Assembly: GCF_003666245.1 (NCBI RefSeq)
Contig: NZ_MJLZ01000018.1
Coordinates: 1-64,000, forward strand
Reading direction: 5' to 3'
Source of the DNA: Brenneria alni
GTDB lineage: Bacteria; Pseudomonadota; Gammaproteobacteria; Enterobacterales; Enterobacteriaceae
DNA: 64,000 nt
Position 1 is the first letter of the stretch. Each line of letters begins with the position of its first letter. Both the position numbers and the translations under genes were made by a program. Below the pieces are notes generated by a model. That model did not search any database and was not told where the DNA came from. It saw only the letters and a program-made list of their open reading frames with translations. Positions 29,656 to 40,326 of the stretch are shown one piece after another.

Positions 29656-31299
29656 TTATTTGGCGTTAGCCAATACCGCACTGACAATCTCTACCGCTTC
29701 TTTCTCAATACGCTCCCGGTGCTCGGCGCCCAGGAAACTCTCGCAGTAAATTTTGTAAGCCTCTTCAGTACCGGACGGACGTGCGGCAAACCAACCGTTA
29801 TCGGTCATCACTTTCAGCCCGCCAATAGAAGCACCGTTGCCCGGCGCCGCCGTCAAGCGGTCGGTAATCGGATCGCCAGCCAGCGTATTGGCGGACACCT
29901 GTTCAGGCGATAATCGGGATAACGCCGCTTTTTGCGCCTGGGTCGCCGGTGCCTGTATGCGGTTATAGCTTGGCGCGCCGAAGCGTTTTGCCAGATCATC
30001 ATAATGCTGCTGTGGGTTTTTACCCGTCACCGCCGTAATCTCCGCCGCCAGCAGGCACATAATAATGCCATCCTTGTCCGTTGACCACGGTGTGCCATCA
30101 AAGCGCAGAAATGATGCCCCCGCGCTTTCCTCACCGCCGAAGCCAAAGCTGCCGTCAAACAGACCATCGACAAACCATTTAAAGCCGACCGGGACTTCCA
30201 CCAGCTTGCGGCCCAGATCAGCCACAACACGATCGATCATCGCACTGGATACCAGCGTCTTACCCACCGCCACAGATTGCCCCCACCGTGGACGATGCTG
30301 ATACAGATAATTAATCGAGACGGCCAGATAGTGATTCGGATTCATCAGACCCGCAGGGGTAACAATCCCGTGGCGGTCATAATCAGGATCGTTGGCAAAA
30401 GCCAGATCAAATTTATCGCGCAGCGCCAGCAACCCGGCCATAGCGGAAACCGATGAGCAGTCCATACGGATCACACCATCGTGATCCAATGCCATAAAGC
30501 GGAAAGTCTGATCGATGGCATCGTTCACCAGCGTCAGATCCAATTTGTAATGCTCGGCAATGCGCTGCCAGTAAGCAATACCGGAACCGCCCAACGGATC
30601 GACGCCTAATTTCAAGCCCGCACGCTGAATCGCAGCCATATCAACCACGCTGGTCAACCCTTCAACATAAGGTTGTACCAAATCCTGCTCGTGCACATAG
30701 CCGCTCTTCCAGGCTTGATCCAGCGTAATCCGTTTCACCCCCTTCAGTTCATCCGTCAGCAACGCATTCGCACGTTGTTCGATCACGCTGGTGACGTTGG
30801 TATCGGCAGGGCCGCCATTTGGCGGGTTGTACTTGATTCCGCCATCTTCCGGTGGATTATGCGACGGCGTAATTACAATGCCGTCTGCCAGTACGTCGCC
30901 TTGACGGTTATGCACCAGAATGGCGTTAGAGACCGCAGGCGTCGGCGTAAAACCGTTATCCTGCTGGACAATGACGTCCACGCCGTTTGCCGTCAACACT
31001 TCCAACACCGAAATGAAGGCCGGTTCAGACAGCGCATGGGTATCTTTACCGACATAGCACGGGCCGCTTACGCCTTGCTTTTTACGTTCTTCAGCAATGG
31101 CCTGCGCAATCGCCAGAATATGCGCTTCGTTGAAACTATGACGCCCGGCGCTACCACGATGGCCTGATGTGCCAAACTTCACCGCATGTGCCGCATTTCC
31201 AACTTCCGGGCGCAGAACATAATATTGTGACGTCAACTGAGCCACATTGATTAAATCGCTTTGCCGGGTAGGCTGCCCGGCTCTTGGGTGATTAGCCAT
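29656..31299 (-). CDS. pgm: Phosphoglucomutase (alpha-D-glucose-specific)
   Basis: Pgm interconverts glucose 1-phosphate and glucose 6-phosphate, feeding glycogen and envelope sugar synthesis. The 547 residues show [19 protein letters not shown], the phospho-Ser loop in [20 protein letters not shown], the metal site DPDYDRHG and the phosphate-binding [13 protein letters not shown]. It follows seqA by 29 bases, as in E. coli. Confidence 0.98.
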   Translation of the reverse strand: MANHPRAGQPTRQSDLINVAQLTSQYYVLRPEVGNAAHAVKFGTSGHRGSAGRHSFNEAHILAIAQAIAEERKKQGVSGPCYVGKDTHALSEPAFISVLEVLTANGVDVIVQQDNGFTPTPAVSNAILVHNRQGDVLADGIVITPSHNPPEDGGIKYNPPNGGPADTNVTSVIEQRANALLTDELKGVKRITLDQAWKSGYVHEQDLVQPYVEGLTSVVDMAAIQRAGLKLGVDPLGGSGIAYWQRIAEHYKLDLTLVNDAIDQTFRFMALDHDGVIRMDCSSVSAMAGLLALRDKFDLAFANDPDYDRHGIVTPAGLMNPNHYLAVSINYLYQHRPRWGQSVAVGKTLVSSAMIDRVVADLGRKLVEVPVGFKWFVDGLFDGSFGFGGEESAGASFLRFDGTPWSTDKDGIIMCLLAAEITAVTGKNPQQHYDDLAKRFGAPSYNRIQAPATQAQKAALSRLSPEQVSANTLAGDPITDRLTAAPGNGASIGGLKVMTDNGWFAARPSGTEEAYKIYCESFLGAEHRERIEKEAVEIVSAVLANAK

Positions 31300-31328
31300 T
31301 GGCGTTTCTCCCTGACGCTGTCATTAAA

Positions 31329-31859
31329 TTAGATAGTTCCGCAAACTTTCTCTGTCAGTTCTGCCGGGAACTGCATCGTTAGCATAATGTGTTCGATCAT
31401 GCCGCGTTTACGGCCAGTGTTGGTATTGGTAATAACCCAGTATGGCGTACCCGGAATATGTTTGGGCTTAGTATGCGTGCCATTCTGAAGTAAGGTTTGC
31501 TGATCGCCTGCAAAATAAACCCGCGTGCGGCCATGAAGCGATTCCGTTGCCAGCGCAAATTCCTGTGGCGATAAGAGATACAATTTGGACAATATCAGCA
31601 TAAAGCGATTGATTGCCTTATTCTGTACCGCATATTCATCCGATAACAGCAACTCACGCAACGTCCGAACCCGATCGCTCGGGCGTGGAGACGATGTGGA
31701 TTGTGCATTTACCATGACATCCGCCGATGACGTCACGGTAGACTGACCGGCGGTAAATTTCAGCATACGCCGTAAAATATCCGATGCGCTTTCACCGATA
31801 TGCTGCGTGTGGCTTGCGATATAACGATAAAGCTCTTCGTCGACCTCAATAGTTTTCAT
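31329..31859 (-). CDS. seqA: Replication initiation negative regulator SeqA
   Basis: SeqA binds hemimethylated GATC sites and sequesters oriC after initiation. The start MKTIEVDEELYRYIASHTQ gives 176 residues; 13 upstream in-frame residues are not conserved. The N-terminal oligomerisation helix (1-33) with HIGESASDILRRMLKF is followed by a variable linker (about 40-70) and the C-terminal DNA-binding domain with GRTRVYFA, IPGTPYWVITNTNTGRKR and HIMLTMQFP. Confidence 0.97.
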   Translation of the reverse strand: MKTIEVDEELYRYIASHTQHIGESASDILRRMLKFTAGQSTVTSSADVMVNAQSTSSPRPSDRVRTLRELLLSDEYAVQNKAINRFMLILSKLYLLSPQEFALATESLHGRTRVYFAGDQQTLLQNGTHTKPKHIPGTPYWVITNTNTGRKRGMIEHIMLTMQFPAELTEKVCGTI

Positions 31860-32077
31860 CTTTATCCAGTACTTTTTATTACCCAAATCAATCGTCAAGG
31901 AGTATACAAGCGATCAAGCACACTCGAACAGCAGCAGGGCACAGGCAAAGCAAAAAGTCGGATTATGCCTTGCTATCGCTGTTCCAGCTCATGTGGTCAT
32001 ACTTGCTTCTTCCACGGCAACATAACGTCGTAAAGTCATGATACCCTAAGCGCCTGTCTCTCTGAATGAACTTCACC

Positions 32078-32845
32078 ATGAAATTGAATTATCGCTGGCA
32101 TTATGCGCATCAACCCAATGGCAGATTACCCGTTATCCTCATTCATGGGCTATTTGGCACACAGGATAATCTTGGTGTACTGGGTCGGGATTTGCAAAGT
32201 CAGCACGATATTCTACAGTTTGATTTGCGTAATCACGGCCTGTCGCCACAGTCACCGCAGATGACCTACCCGGCGATGGCGCAGGACGTTCTGGAAGTCC
32301 TGGACGAACGGAATATTGAGCGGGCGATTGTTATAGGTCATTCGATGGGGGGAAAAGTAGCTATGGCACTCAGCGCCCTTATCCCGGAACGGCTGGAAAA
32401 GCTGGTGGTCATTGATATCGCACCGGTTGATTATCAGACTCGCCGGCATGACTCGGTGTTTGCCGCCTTACGGGCCGTCACCGATGCCGGGGTCACCTCC
32501 CGTTCGCAAGCCGCCAGTCTGATGCGTCAATATTTGCAGGAAGAAGGGGTCATTCAGTTTCTGCTGAAATCATTCCAGCAGGGTGAGTGGCGATTTAACG
32601 TGCCGGTGTTGTGGGATCAATACGAAAATATCGTTGGCTGGCAGGACCTTCCCGCCTGGCAGGGACGGATTCTGTTTATTCGTGGTGAAAACTCGCCTTA
32701 TCTGGACGATATTCACCGTGATGCGCTACTGCGTCAGTTCCCGCAGGCCCGCGCTTATGTGATAAGCGGCGCAGGTCACTGGGTTCACGCGGAAAAACCA
32801 GACGCGGTATTACGCGCTATTCATCGTTTTCTGGACGCCAGTTAA
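32078..32845 (+). CDS. ybfF: Alpha/beta-hydrolase esterase YbfF
   Basis: YbfF is a small acyl esterase. The start MKLNYRWHYAHQPNGRLPV gives 255 residues. The fold shows the HGLFGTQDNLG oxyanion region, the nucleophile Ser in GHSMGGKVAM, and the catalytic His in GHWVHAEKPDAV. It diverges from seqA-pgm and precedes ybfE, as in E. coli. Confidence 0.94.
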   Translation: MKLNYRWHYAHQPNGRLPVILIHGLFGTQDNLGVLGRDLQSQHDILQFDLRNHGLSPQSPQMTYPAMAQDVLEVLDERNIERAIVIGHSMGGKVAMALSALIPERLEKLVVIDIAPVDYQTRRHDSVFAALRAVTDAGVTSRSQAASLMRQYLQEEGVIQFLLKSFQQGEWRFNVPVLWDQYENIVGWQDLPAWQGRILFIRGENSPYLDDIHRDALLRQFPQARAYVISGAGHWVHAEKPDAVLRAIHRFLDAS

Positions 32846-33021
32846 CCAGACACCCTGATTAACCGTTGTCGCCGCCAGTATGGCTGGGGTATGATGACGC
32901 CCGCAGTAGAGGGGAAGGCTGATTCAGCCACAGGCATTGTAGCCATATCATCGACATGCACGCGTTATATCGATAAAGATGTGTGCATTTTGGTCCAGAA
33001 CACCTTGCAGTATCATTACCT

Positions 33022-33303
33022 ATGGCAAAAGAACAAACGGATCGCACCACGCTGGATCTGTTCGCAGACGAGCGACGCCCAGGTCGTCCGAAGACTAACC
33101 CGCTTTCACGTGATGAACAATTAAGAATCAATAAGCGTAATCAACTGCGACGCGATAAAGTACGTGGGTTGCGGCGGATTGAATTAAAAATTAACAGCGA
33201 GGCTGTGGATATACTTAACCACCTGGCTGAACAACAGAATATCAGCCGTAGCGAGCTTATTGAGCAAATCCTGCTGGCTCAATTGGCCGGGGAAAAAGCC
33301 TGA
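33022..33303 (+). CDS. ybfE: YbfE family protein (LexA-regulated in E. coli)
   Basis: The product is a 93-residue basic protein with a ribbon-helix-helix-like C-terminal part (NHLAEQQNISRSELIEQIL). The start MAKEQTDRTTLDLFADERRP matches E. coli YbfE. GRPKTNPLSRDEQLRINKRN is invariant in the family. Its function is unknown. I could not find a convincing LexA box just upstream, although E. coli ybfE is in the SOS regulon. Confidence 0.9.
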   Translation: MAKEQTDRTTLDLFADERRPGRPKTNPLSRDEQLRINKRNQLRRDKVRGLRRIELKINSEAVDILNHLAEQQNISRSELIEQILLAQLAGEKA

Positions 33304-33360
33304 AATACCGCTCTTTCTCCGGCAGGGCGGCATCATCCCTGACGTCATGTAAAATCGAAA

Positions 33361-35031
33361 TCAGAATTTTTCCCAATTATCCTGACTGGGTGGCAGCGCT
33401 TTTTTGGCTGGCTCCGCTACCACTGACTTTGGTATCTGCGCTGATTTCGCTGCCGTCACAGGTTGTGAATATTGCTCAGACAGCCGGAATATAGATACCG
33501 TCTCGTTTAGTAACGACGCCTGTTCTTCCAGCGACAATGCCGCCGCAGATGCCTGTTCAACCAACGCCGCATTCTGCTGAGTCACACTATCCATCTCCGA
33601 AACGGCCTGAGCGACCTGGGCAATCCCTTTACTTTGCTCTTCCGATGCAGAGGCAATCTCACCCATGATATCGGTGACGTTAGTCACTGCACGGACGATT
33701 TCATGCATGGTATTCCCGGCGTCCTCAACCAAATGAGAACCGGTATCCACGCATCTGACCGAGTCAGAAATCAGCCCTTCAATCTCTTTGGCTGCCTGTG
33801 CGCTACGCTGTGCCAGACTACGCACCTCACCGGCGACCACCGCGAAACCACGCCCCTGTTCCCCCGCGCGCGCAGCTTCTACGGCGGCGTTCAGCGCCAG
33901 AATATTAGTCTGGAAAGCAATACCATTAATAACGGTGGTAATCTCGGCTATTTTCCTTGAACTACCGGAAATTTCCGACATGGTTTTCACTACATTCTCA
34001 ACAATATCCCCCCCTTTCTTCGCCGTCGTCGAGGCTTGCAAAGCCAATTGGCTGGCATGGTTGGCGTTTTCTGCGTTCTGTTTCACCGTTGCAGTCAGTT
34101 GCTCCATACTGGCGGCCGTTTCTTCCAGCGCGGAAGCCTGCTGTTCCGTTCGTGACGAAAGATCGTTATTACCGGCTGATATTTCCGATGCCCCCTGATA
34201 AATAGAATCCGAGCTGTTTCTGATGGTGCTGACCGTATTGGCCAGACTGGTTTGCATTTCACGCAGCAGCGGAAACAGCTTGCCCACACAGTTACGGCCA
34301 AAATCGACAATAGGCTTACCTAACTGTCCTGATGCAATCACGCTGAAATGATCGCGCAAATCATTTAATGGCCGTACCAGACACCTCACCAGATAGCGAT
34401 CGGTCAGAAACAACAGCATCAGGCCAATAAGCAAACCTGCCAGCAAAATATTTCGACCAATTACGCTGATTTGTTCAAAACGCACACCAGCGGCAGCGAA
34501 CTTTTCAGAACCCGCTTTATTGAAGGCGGATATCGATGCGCCAAACTGACGGCTCAACGGAGGCACAACTTCTTTAGCCTGGAGCTGATAGTCGTCCAGC
34601 GCGTTGGCTACCGCTTTTTGATACAACGGTTCAATACCCTGAACAATCAGGTTATTCCAATCACGGCTGACCGCCTGAACCAGCGCATCATCCAGCCCTG
34701 CATGGTCTATTCCATTGAATGCCGCTAAATCTGATTTTAACGTATTAAGCGCATTCAATGCAGACGCCTGCTCTTTATCCGCCGCTGCATTGTCCCCGTT
34801 GCGGCGAGCATCGACGGCGCGGGCCAAACGCGTGACCATGCGGAAATACTGATCGTTGCCTTGATTAACAAAATTCATGTTTTGCACCAGCAGGCTGCTG
34901 GTTTTGGATGTTGCCGTCATCTCCTTGAAAGAAAATAGGGTATATATCGATACACCGCCCCAGAGCACACAAAAAATGCCAAGCACCCATAGCATGGCCG
35001 TTCTGATGGCAATGTTCTTAAACAGTTTCAT
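33361..35031 (-). CDS. Methyl-accepting chemotaxis protein
   Basis: This is a transmembrane chemoreceptor, 556 residues. Helix TM1 is at about 11-31, followed by a periplasmic four-helix-bundle ligand domain (about 35-190), TM2 (about 193-213), HAMP (about 214-268) and a long signalling coiled coil. The kinase-control tip is [20 protein letters not shown], then [16 protein letters not shown]. The C-terminus is NWEKF, a variant of the NWETF tether for CheR/CheB. The ligand cannot be read from the sequence. No receptor gene is found at this place in E. coli. Confidence 0.95.
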   Translation of the reverse strand: MKLFKNIAIRTAMLWVLGIFCVLWGGVSIYTLFSFKEMTATSKTSSLLVQNMNFVNQGNDQYFRMVTRLARAVDARRNGDNAAADKEQASALNALNTLKSDLAAFNGIDHAGLDDALVQAVSRDWNNLIVQGIEPLYQKAVANALDDYQLQAKEVVPPLSRQFGASISAFNKAGSEKFAAAGVRFEQISVIGRNILLAGLLIGLMLLFLTDRYLVRCLVRPLNDLRDHFSVIASGQLGKPIVDFGRNCVGKLFPLLREMQTSLANTVSTIRNSSDSIYQGASEISAGNNDLSSRTEQQASALEETAASMEQLTATVKQNAENANHASQLALQASTTAKKGGDIVENVVKTMSEISGSSRKIAEITTVINGIAFQTNILALNAAVEAARAGEQGRGFAVVAGEVRSLAQRSAQAAKEIEGLISDSVRCVDTGSHLVEDAGNTMHEIVRAVTNVTDIMGEIASASEEQSKGIAQVAQAVSEMDSVTQQNAALVEQASAAALSLEEQASLLNETVSIFRLSEQYSQPVTAAKSAQIPKSVVAEPAKKALPPSQDNWEKF

Positions 35032-35478
35032 GATTAACTCCAGACTAAAGAATATTTTTATAATTAATCAACAATGACATACAGAAACCAACACCAATAA
35101 AATGCGTCACCTTTCCGCAGTGTTGATGTTCCGTAATGTTGAAAGCAGATAAGATCACGTTAACTAATCGACAAAATTCAGGGAATATTTAGCCTTAGCG
35201 TGGAATCTGGCCAATGCTTATTACTTTTATGTGAACAATTTCATAACTTCACATAAACATAAGATTTTTGGGTTCAATAATATGCAGCTAAAAGATTTAA
35301 TAACGGATCACTGATTGCCTGAAAGGCCAGGGGAAAACGCGCATGAACAAAATACACGCCACAATTTACTTATCCTTACCGATACGAGTTTCTCATGCAG
35401 GTCGTGTCTGCTATTATTAGCCGATAAGTGGGCAAGACGCCGTCCAATATCATTAAGAATCAAGAGGTTATTCAATTC
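35032..35478. other. Gene-free region between the chemoreceptor and fldA
   Basis: About 450 bases of AT-rich sequence separate two divergent genes. It must hold both promoters. I searched for a flagellar sigma-28 signature (TAAA-N15-GCCGATAA): GCCGATAA occurs at 35420-35427 in the fldA direction but without the -35 part, and no match points to the receptor. Confidence 0.5.
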
Positions 35479-36006
35479 ATGGCACTCATAGGCATTTTCT
35501 TTGGCAGTGACACGGGCAATACCGAAAACATTGCCAAGACGATCCAACAGCAACTGGGAACCGACGTTGCCGAAGTTCATGACATCGCCAAAAGCAGTAA
35601 AGAAGATCTTGAAGCTTTCGATATTTTATTGCTGGGTATTCCGACCTGGTACTATGGTGAGGCCCAATGCGACTGGGACGACTTTTTCCCTACGCTGGAA
35701 GAGATCGACTTTACCGGTAAACTGGTCGCTTTGTTTGGCTGCGGCGATCAGGAAGACTATGCTGAGTATTTCTGCGATGCCATGGGCACCATTCGCGATA
35801 TTATTGAACCACACGGTGCGACTATTGTTGGGCATTGGCCGACAGAAGGTTATTATTTTGAAGCGTCTAAAGGTCTGGCTGATGACAACCATTTCATCGG
35901 TTTGGCAATCGACGAAGATCGCCAGCCTGAACTGACCAGCGAGCGCGTCACCGCCTGGGTAAAACAGATCGGCGACGAGCTGAATCTGCAAGATCTGGTT
36001 GGTTAA
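35479..36006 (+). CDS. fldA: Flavodoxin 1
   Basis: FldA is an FMN-containing electron carrier for ribonucleotide reductase activation, methionine synthase, and biotin and isoprenoid enzymes. The start MALIGIFFGSDTGNTENIAK gives 175 residues; the upstream extension is unconserved. The phosphate-binding loop SDTGNT and the FMN-stacking PTWYYGEAQCDWDDFFPTLE and FGCGDQEDYAEYFCDA are present. It lies before fur. Confidence 0.97.
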   Translation: MALIGIFFGSDTGNTENIAKTIQQQLGTDVAEVHDIAKSSKEDLEAFDILLLGIPTWYYGEAQCDWDDFFPTLEEIDFTGKLVALFGCGDQEDYAEYFCDAMGTIRDIIEPHGATIVGHWPTEGYYFEASKGLADDNHFIGLAIDEDRQPELTSERVTAWVKQIGDELNLQDLVG

Positions 36007-36335
36007 CATGGTTCCCTGGCTCTGATAACTTGCCCCGTCAGAGCCAAATCAATAGAAAAAACCTTTCATAAAAATCGATACATTTTTTTAACTTCTATCA
36101 ACAAGCCTGTACAATAGCCCTATCGGTTTTGTGCGTTCATCAACGTTTTCCTCATTTACCAACAATACATTGCGTAAAACTACCGTATTGTGTGTGGGAA
36201 CAGCATTGTTAACATTTCATTGTTTTCATTTTGAATGCGCGGTTCTATAATTGAAGCGCTATTACATTTTTGAGCCGACCGATGTCATAGGCTAAATAGC
36301 CTCCATTGATAAGTAAGCAACAGGACTAAATCCGC
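36007..36335. other. fldA-fur intergenic region
   Basis: 329 AT-rich bases hold the fur promoter(s). In E. coli fur is also read through from fldA and has a short upstream open frame (uof). A 12-codon frame begins with ATG at 36235 here, but I cannot show that it is translated. No clear Fur box was recognised. Confidence 0.4.
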
Positions 36336-36785
36336 ATGACTGACAATAACACTGCATTAAAGAAAGCCGGCCTGAAAGTCACTCTTCCGAGATTGAAGAT
36401 TTTGGAAGTATTGCAGGACCCGGAGTGTCACCACGTCAGTGCGGAAGATTTATATAAGAAACTGATTGATATGGGCGAAGAGATTGGTCTGGCTACCGTC
36501 TACCGCGTACTGAATCAGTTTGATGATGCTGGTATCGTAACCCGACATAATTTTGAAGGCGGCAAATCAGTTTTCGAACTGACTCAGCAACATCATCATG
36601 ACCATCTGATTTGCCTGGATTGTGGCAGAGTGATTGAATTCCGTGATGAGTATATCGAAGCACGCCAACGCGAAATCGCAGAAAGACACGCTATCAAGCT
36701 GACTAACCATAGTTTGTATCTGTATGGCCATTGTAGTGAAGGGGATTGCCGTGAAGACGAAACCCTGCACGACGCAAAAAGATAA
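36336..36785 (+). CDS. fur: Ferric uptake regulator Fur
   Basis: Fur is the iron-responsive transcriptional repressor. The 149 residues have an N-terminal winged helix (about 1-82, with KVTLPRLKILEVLQ and ATVYRVLNQFDDAGIV) and a C-terminal dimerisation and metal domain with HHHDHLICLDCG (Cys pair of the structural zinc site) and HCSEGDC. The length is one residue more than in E. coli. Confidence 0.98.
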   Translation: MTDNNTALKKAGLKVTLPRLKILEVLQDPECHHVSAEDLYKKLIDMGEEIGLATVYRVLNQFDDAGIVTRHNFEGGKSVFELTQQHHHDHLICLDCGRVIEFRDEYIEARQREIAERHAIKLTNHSLYLYGHCSEGDCREDETLHDAKR

Positions 36786-36805
36786 ATCGACCGTATAACT
36801 GCATA

Positions 36806-36836
36806 AAATAAAACCGCCAAGGCGGTTTTATTTTTG
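36806..36836. terminator. Bidirectional terminator between fur and glnS
   Basis: AAAACCGCC/GGCGGTTTT with a two-base loop is flanked by A- and T-rich tracts. The genes converge here, so it can serve both. Confidence 0.9.
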
Positions 36837-36852
36837 CAAGTGAAACCCGCTG

Positions 36853-38511
36853 CTACCCTACCCAGGTATCCCGCAAGCCTACCGTCCGGTTAAACACCAG
36901 ATGTTGTGGCGTGGAGTAAACCCTGTCAGCACAGAAATACCCTTCACGCTCAAACTGATACGCTTTTTCCGCTTCCGCTTGTACCAGACTTGCTTCAACA
37001 AATCCCTGAACCACGTTCAGTGATTGCGGATTGATGGTCGACAGAAAATCATCCGCCGCCGCAGGGTTAGCCACGCTAAACAACCGCTCATACAGACGGA
37101 ATTCCGCCGGTAAGGCATGAGCCGCTGACACCCAATGAATAACGCCTTTTACCTTGCGGCCATCCGCCGGATCTTTACTCAAGGTATCAGGGTCGTAACG
37201 ACAATAGATAGCAGTAATAACGCCCTGATCGTCTTTATCAATACGTTCCGCTTTAATCACGTAAGCATTACGCAGCCGAACTTCCTTGCCCAACACCAGA
37301 CGCTTATATTGCTTATTGGCTTCTTCACGGAAATCAGCGCGATCAATATAAACTTCGCGGCTAAAAGCGACCTGGCGGGAACCCATTTCCGGTTTATTTG
37401 GATGATTCGGCATGGTCACCCACTCTTCATGCCCTGAAGCCAGATTTTCAATCACCACTTTCACCGGATCCAGCACCGCCATGGCACGTGGCGCGTTTTC
37501 ATTTAGATCGTCCCGGATGCAGGACTCCAGCGCCACCATTTCAACATTGTTATCCTGCTTGGTTACCCCAATACGATAACAAAATTCACGGATAGACGCG
37601 GCGCTGTATCCACGACGGCGCAAACCGGAGATAGTCGGCATACGCGGATCGTCCCACCCTTCAACAATTTTTTCCGTCACCAGCAGGTTCAGCTTACGCT
37701 TGGACATGATGGCGTATTCAAGGTTAAGGCGGGAGAATTCATACTGCCGCGGATGGCAAGGTATGGTGATGTTATCCAGCACCCAGTCATACAGGCGGCG
37801 ATTATCCTGGAATTCCAGCGTACATAAAGAGTGCGTCACCCCTTCGAGCGCATCAGAAATACAGTGGGTAAAATCATACATCGGATAAATGCACCACTTG
37901 TTGCCCGTCTGATGATGTTCGGCAAATTTGATCCGATACAGAACCGGATCGCGCATCACGATAAACGACGACGCCATATCAATCTTGGCGCGCAGACAGG
38001 CGGTTCCCTCAGCAAAGCCGCCGTTACGCATTTTTTCAAACAGCGCCAGGTTTTCCTGCACGGTACGATCGCGGTACGGGCTATTTTTACCCGGTGAAGT
38101 CAACGTCCCACGGTATTCACGGATCTGCTCCGGCGTCAGTTCATCAACGTACGCCAATCCTTTACCGATCAGTTCAACCGCATACTGATGCAACTGATCG
38201 AAATAATCGGAGGAATAGCGAATGTCGCCGCTCCATGAGAAACCCAGCCACTCTACGTCATGTTTGATCGACTCAACGTATTCAATATCTTCTTTCACCG
38301 GGTTGGTATCGTCGAAACGCAGGTTACATTGCCCTTGATAATCCTCGGCAATACCAAAGTTCAGACAGATAGATTTCGCATGGCCAATATGCAAGTAGCC
38401 GTTAGGCTCTGGCGGAAAACGCGTCTGAATATGGTCATGCTTACCGGATGCCAGATCTTCATCAATAATCTGACGGATAAAGTTAGTTGGGCGGGCTTCA
38501 GCCTCACTCAT
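36853..38511 (-). CDS. glnS: Glutaminyl-tRNA synthetase
   Basis: GlnS charges tRNA-Gln. The 552 residues of this class I synthetase show the HIGH motif in [16 protein letters not shown], the KMSKS-type motif in [12 protein letters not shown], and the GlnRS-specific anticodon-binding C-terminal half. Its own tRNA-Gln substrates are encoded at 46191-46592. Confidence 0.98.
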   Translation of the reverse strand: MSEAEARPTNFIRQIIDEDLASGKHDHIQTRFPPEPNGYLHIGHAKSICLNFGIAEDYQGQCNLRFDDTNPVKEDIEYVESIKHDVEWLGFSWSGDIRYSSDYFDQLHQYAVELIGKGLAYVDELTPEQIREYRGTLTSPGKNSPYRDRTVQENLALFEKMRNGGFAEGTACLRAKIDMASSFIVMRDPVLYRIKFAEHHQTGNKWCIYPMYDFTHCISDALEGVTHSLCTLEFQDNRRLYDWVLDNITIPCHPRQYEFSRLNLEYAIMSKRKLNLLVTEKIVEGWDDPRMPTISGLRRRGYSAASIREFCYRIGVTKQDNNVEMVALESCIRDDLNENAPRAMAVLDPVKVVIENLASGHEEWVTMPNHPNKPEMGSRQVAFSREVYIDRADFREEANKQYKRLVLGKEVRLRNAYVIKAERIDKDDQGVITAIYCRYDPDTLSKDPADGRKVKGVIHWVSAAHALPAEFRLYERLFSVANPAAADDFLSTINPQSLNVVQGFVEASLVQAEAEKAYQFEREGYFCADRVYSTPQHLVFNRTVGLRDTWVG

Positions 38512-38589
38512 GCTTGATTCCTCAATGCTAAAACGACATATAACCGCTAATGATCCAACAAGCCAAGCCGGGAAACAACCGTTAGTTTC

Positions 38590-38631
38590 ATTAAAAAATA
38601 AAAACGGGATGAGATAGCGATCTCATCCCGC
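38590..38631 (-). terminator. Rho-independent terminator of nagE
   Basis: CGGGATGAGA/TCTCATCCCG (38605-38614 and 38621-38630) is a perfect 10-bp stem. On the minus strand it is followed by TTTTTATTTTTT. It lies about 50 bases past the nagE stop. Confidence 0.93.
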
Positions 38632-38683
38632 AAATTTCATCTGTTCGCCGTGGTTCACACGGCAAATCGCTGCGCTTTAGCTG

Positions 38684-40177
38684 TTACTCGTCACTGACCT
38701 TTTTCAATGCAGAAGCTATCGATTCGGCCTGCGTGCCAACCACAATCTGGACATTCTGCTTATTCAGCCGGATTACCCCCGCAGCGCCTAATCGCTTGGC
38801 CAAATCTTCATCAATCAGGCCGGAATCTGCCACACTCAAACGCAGCCGGGTGATACAGGAGTCAATACCTACCAGATTGTCTTTACCGCCGATGGCCCGC
38901 AAATATCCACGGGCCAGCGTGGTGACATCGCCGGATGCCGATGTAGCCGTCGCGCTATTCACATCATAACCATCCGCTTCACTGCCGCTGACCAACAGTT
39001 CGCGTCCCGGAGTAAACAAATTGAAACGAGTAATGGTGAAGCGGAATACCAGATAGTAAATGAAGAAGAATGCCAAACCTTGCGGTATCAACATATACCA
39101 CTGTGTTGCCAGCGGGTTACGGGATGACAGCATCATATCCACCAACCCCGCACTGAAACCGAAACCCGCAATCCACTGCATACTGGCCGCAATAAACACC
39201 GAGATCCCGGTGAGGGCCGCATGAAGAACATATAGCACTGGCGCCACAAACATAAAGGAGAACTCCAGAGGTTCCGTGATACCGGTAAAGAAGGAAGCAA
39301 ATGCTGCGGCAAGCATAATCCCCGCCACCTTGCTTTTATTCTCAGGGCGCGAACAGTGATAAATGGCTAACGCCGCCCCCGGCAAACCGAACATCATAAT
39401 CGGGAAGAAACCGGCCTGATAGCGCCCGGTAATACCGACAACAGCTTTGCCAGCCTCAATAGACTGCCGACCGGCCAGGAAATTAGGAATATCGTTAATA
39501 CCCGCGACATCAAACCAGAACACCGAGTTCAGGGCGTGATGCAAACCGACAGGGATCAACAGGCGGTTAAAGAACGCATAAACACCAGCGCCGATCGATC
39601 CTAACTGCTGAATATGTTCACCAAAAGAGACCAGCCCGTTATAAATCATCGGCCATACATACATCAAAATGAACGCAACCAGAATCATCAGGAACGAGGT
39701 AAGAATGGGAACCAGTCGGCGTCCGCTAAAGAATGACAGCGCTTTCGGCAACTCAACCTGACTAAAACGGTTATACAACTCTGCTGAAATTACCCCGACT
39801 AAAATACCGATGAACTGGTTTTCAATCTTACCAAACGCCGCTGGCACCTGATCCAGCGGGATTTTCTGAATCATAGCAACCGCCGCTGGCGAACAGAGCG
39901 TGGTCAGAACCAGGTAGCCAACAAATCCGGTTAACGCCGCGGCGCCGTCTTTATCTTTCGACATACCATAAGCAACCCCCACGGCAAACAGGACGGCCAT
40001 ATGCTCGATAATGGCAGCGCCGGATTTAATAAACAGCGCCGCCAATGCATTTTCACTTCCCCAACCAACAGGATCAATCCAGTAGCCGACCCCCATCAGG
40101 ATCGCAGCAGCAGGCAGCGTGGCGACGGGCACCATCAACGCCCGACCTATTTTTTGTAAATAGCTAAGAATACTCAC
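38684..40177 (-). CDS. nagE: PTS N-acetylglucosamine transporter, EIICB only
   Basis: NagE takes up and phosphorylates N-acetylglucosamine. The EIIC membrane domain (about 1-380) has GLHHALNSVFWF, FFTGITEPLEFSFMFVAP and IPQGLAFF. The EIIB domain (about 415-497) carries the phospho-Cys in VGIDSCITRLRL. The protein stops just after EIIB. E. coli NagE (about 648 residues) continues with EIIA, so a separate EIIA(Glc)-type protein must supply phosphate. The GTG start (MSILSYLQKIGRAL when read as Met) has AGAGG before it; a TTG nine codons upstream is less likely. Confidence 0.92.
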   Translation of the reverse strand: MSILSYLQKIGRALMVPVATLPAAAILMGVGYWIDPVGWGSENALAALFIKSGAAIIEHMAVLFAVGVAYGMSKDKDGAAALTGFVGYLVLTTLCSPAAVAMIQKIPLDQVPAAFGKIENQFIGILVGVISAELYNRFSQVELPKALSFFSGRRLVPILTSFLMILVAFILMYVWPMIYNGLVSFGEHIQQLGSIGAGVYAFFNRLLIPVGLHHALNSVFWFDVAGINDIPNFLAGRQSIEAGKAVVGITGRYQAGFFPIMMFGLPGAALAIYHCSRPENKSKVAGIMLAAAFASFFTGITEPLEFSFMFVAPVLYVLHAALTGISVFIAASMQWIAGFGFSAGLVDMMLSSRNPLATQWYMLIPQGLAFFFIYYLVFRFTITRFNLFTPGRELLVSGSEADGYDVNSATATSASGDVTTLARGYLRAIGGKDNLVGIDSCITRLRLSVADSGLIDEDLAKRLGAAGVIRLNKQNVQIVVGTQAESIASALKKVSDE

Positions 40178-40279
40178 CTTTTCCTCTCTTCCCCTGTGGG
40201 ACAAAAAACTGCCAGTTAGACTCGCTCACTACCGGATAAAACCACTAACAGGTGGTTTTGGCATAGATGTAAGAAAAAT

Positions 40280-40298
40280 ATTTCGCTACGCAAATTAA
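40280..40298. promoter_or_regulatory. NagC-type operator near nagE
   Basis: TATTTCGCTACGCAAATTA is a near-palindrome of the ATTT-GCxxCGC-AAAT type, resembling NagC boxes, with AT-rich ends. It lies about 100 bases upstream of the nagE start. Confidence 0.5.
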
Positions 40299-40310
40299 AC
40301 CCAGTCATTA

Positions 40311-40326
40311 TGTGATAATCATCACT
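40311..40326. promoter_or_regulatory. CRP site in nag control region
   Basis: TGTGATAATCATCACT matches TGTGA-N6-TCACA at nine of ten arm positions. Confidence 0.65.

Noticed and set aside
32846-33021. LexA box upstream of ybfE
   Set aside because: No CTGT-N8-ACAG pattern was found; the nearest CTGATTCAGCCACAG has the wrong length and bases.
35420-35427. GCCGATAA as a flagellar sigma-28 promoter
   Set aside because: The matching TAAA element 15 bases upstream is missing and it points toward fldA, not the chemoreceptor.
36235-36273. 12-codon frame upstream of fur as a uof homologue
   Set aside because: It is too short, does not couple to the fur start, and I cannot match it to E. coli uof with confidence.
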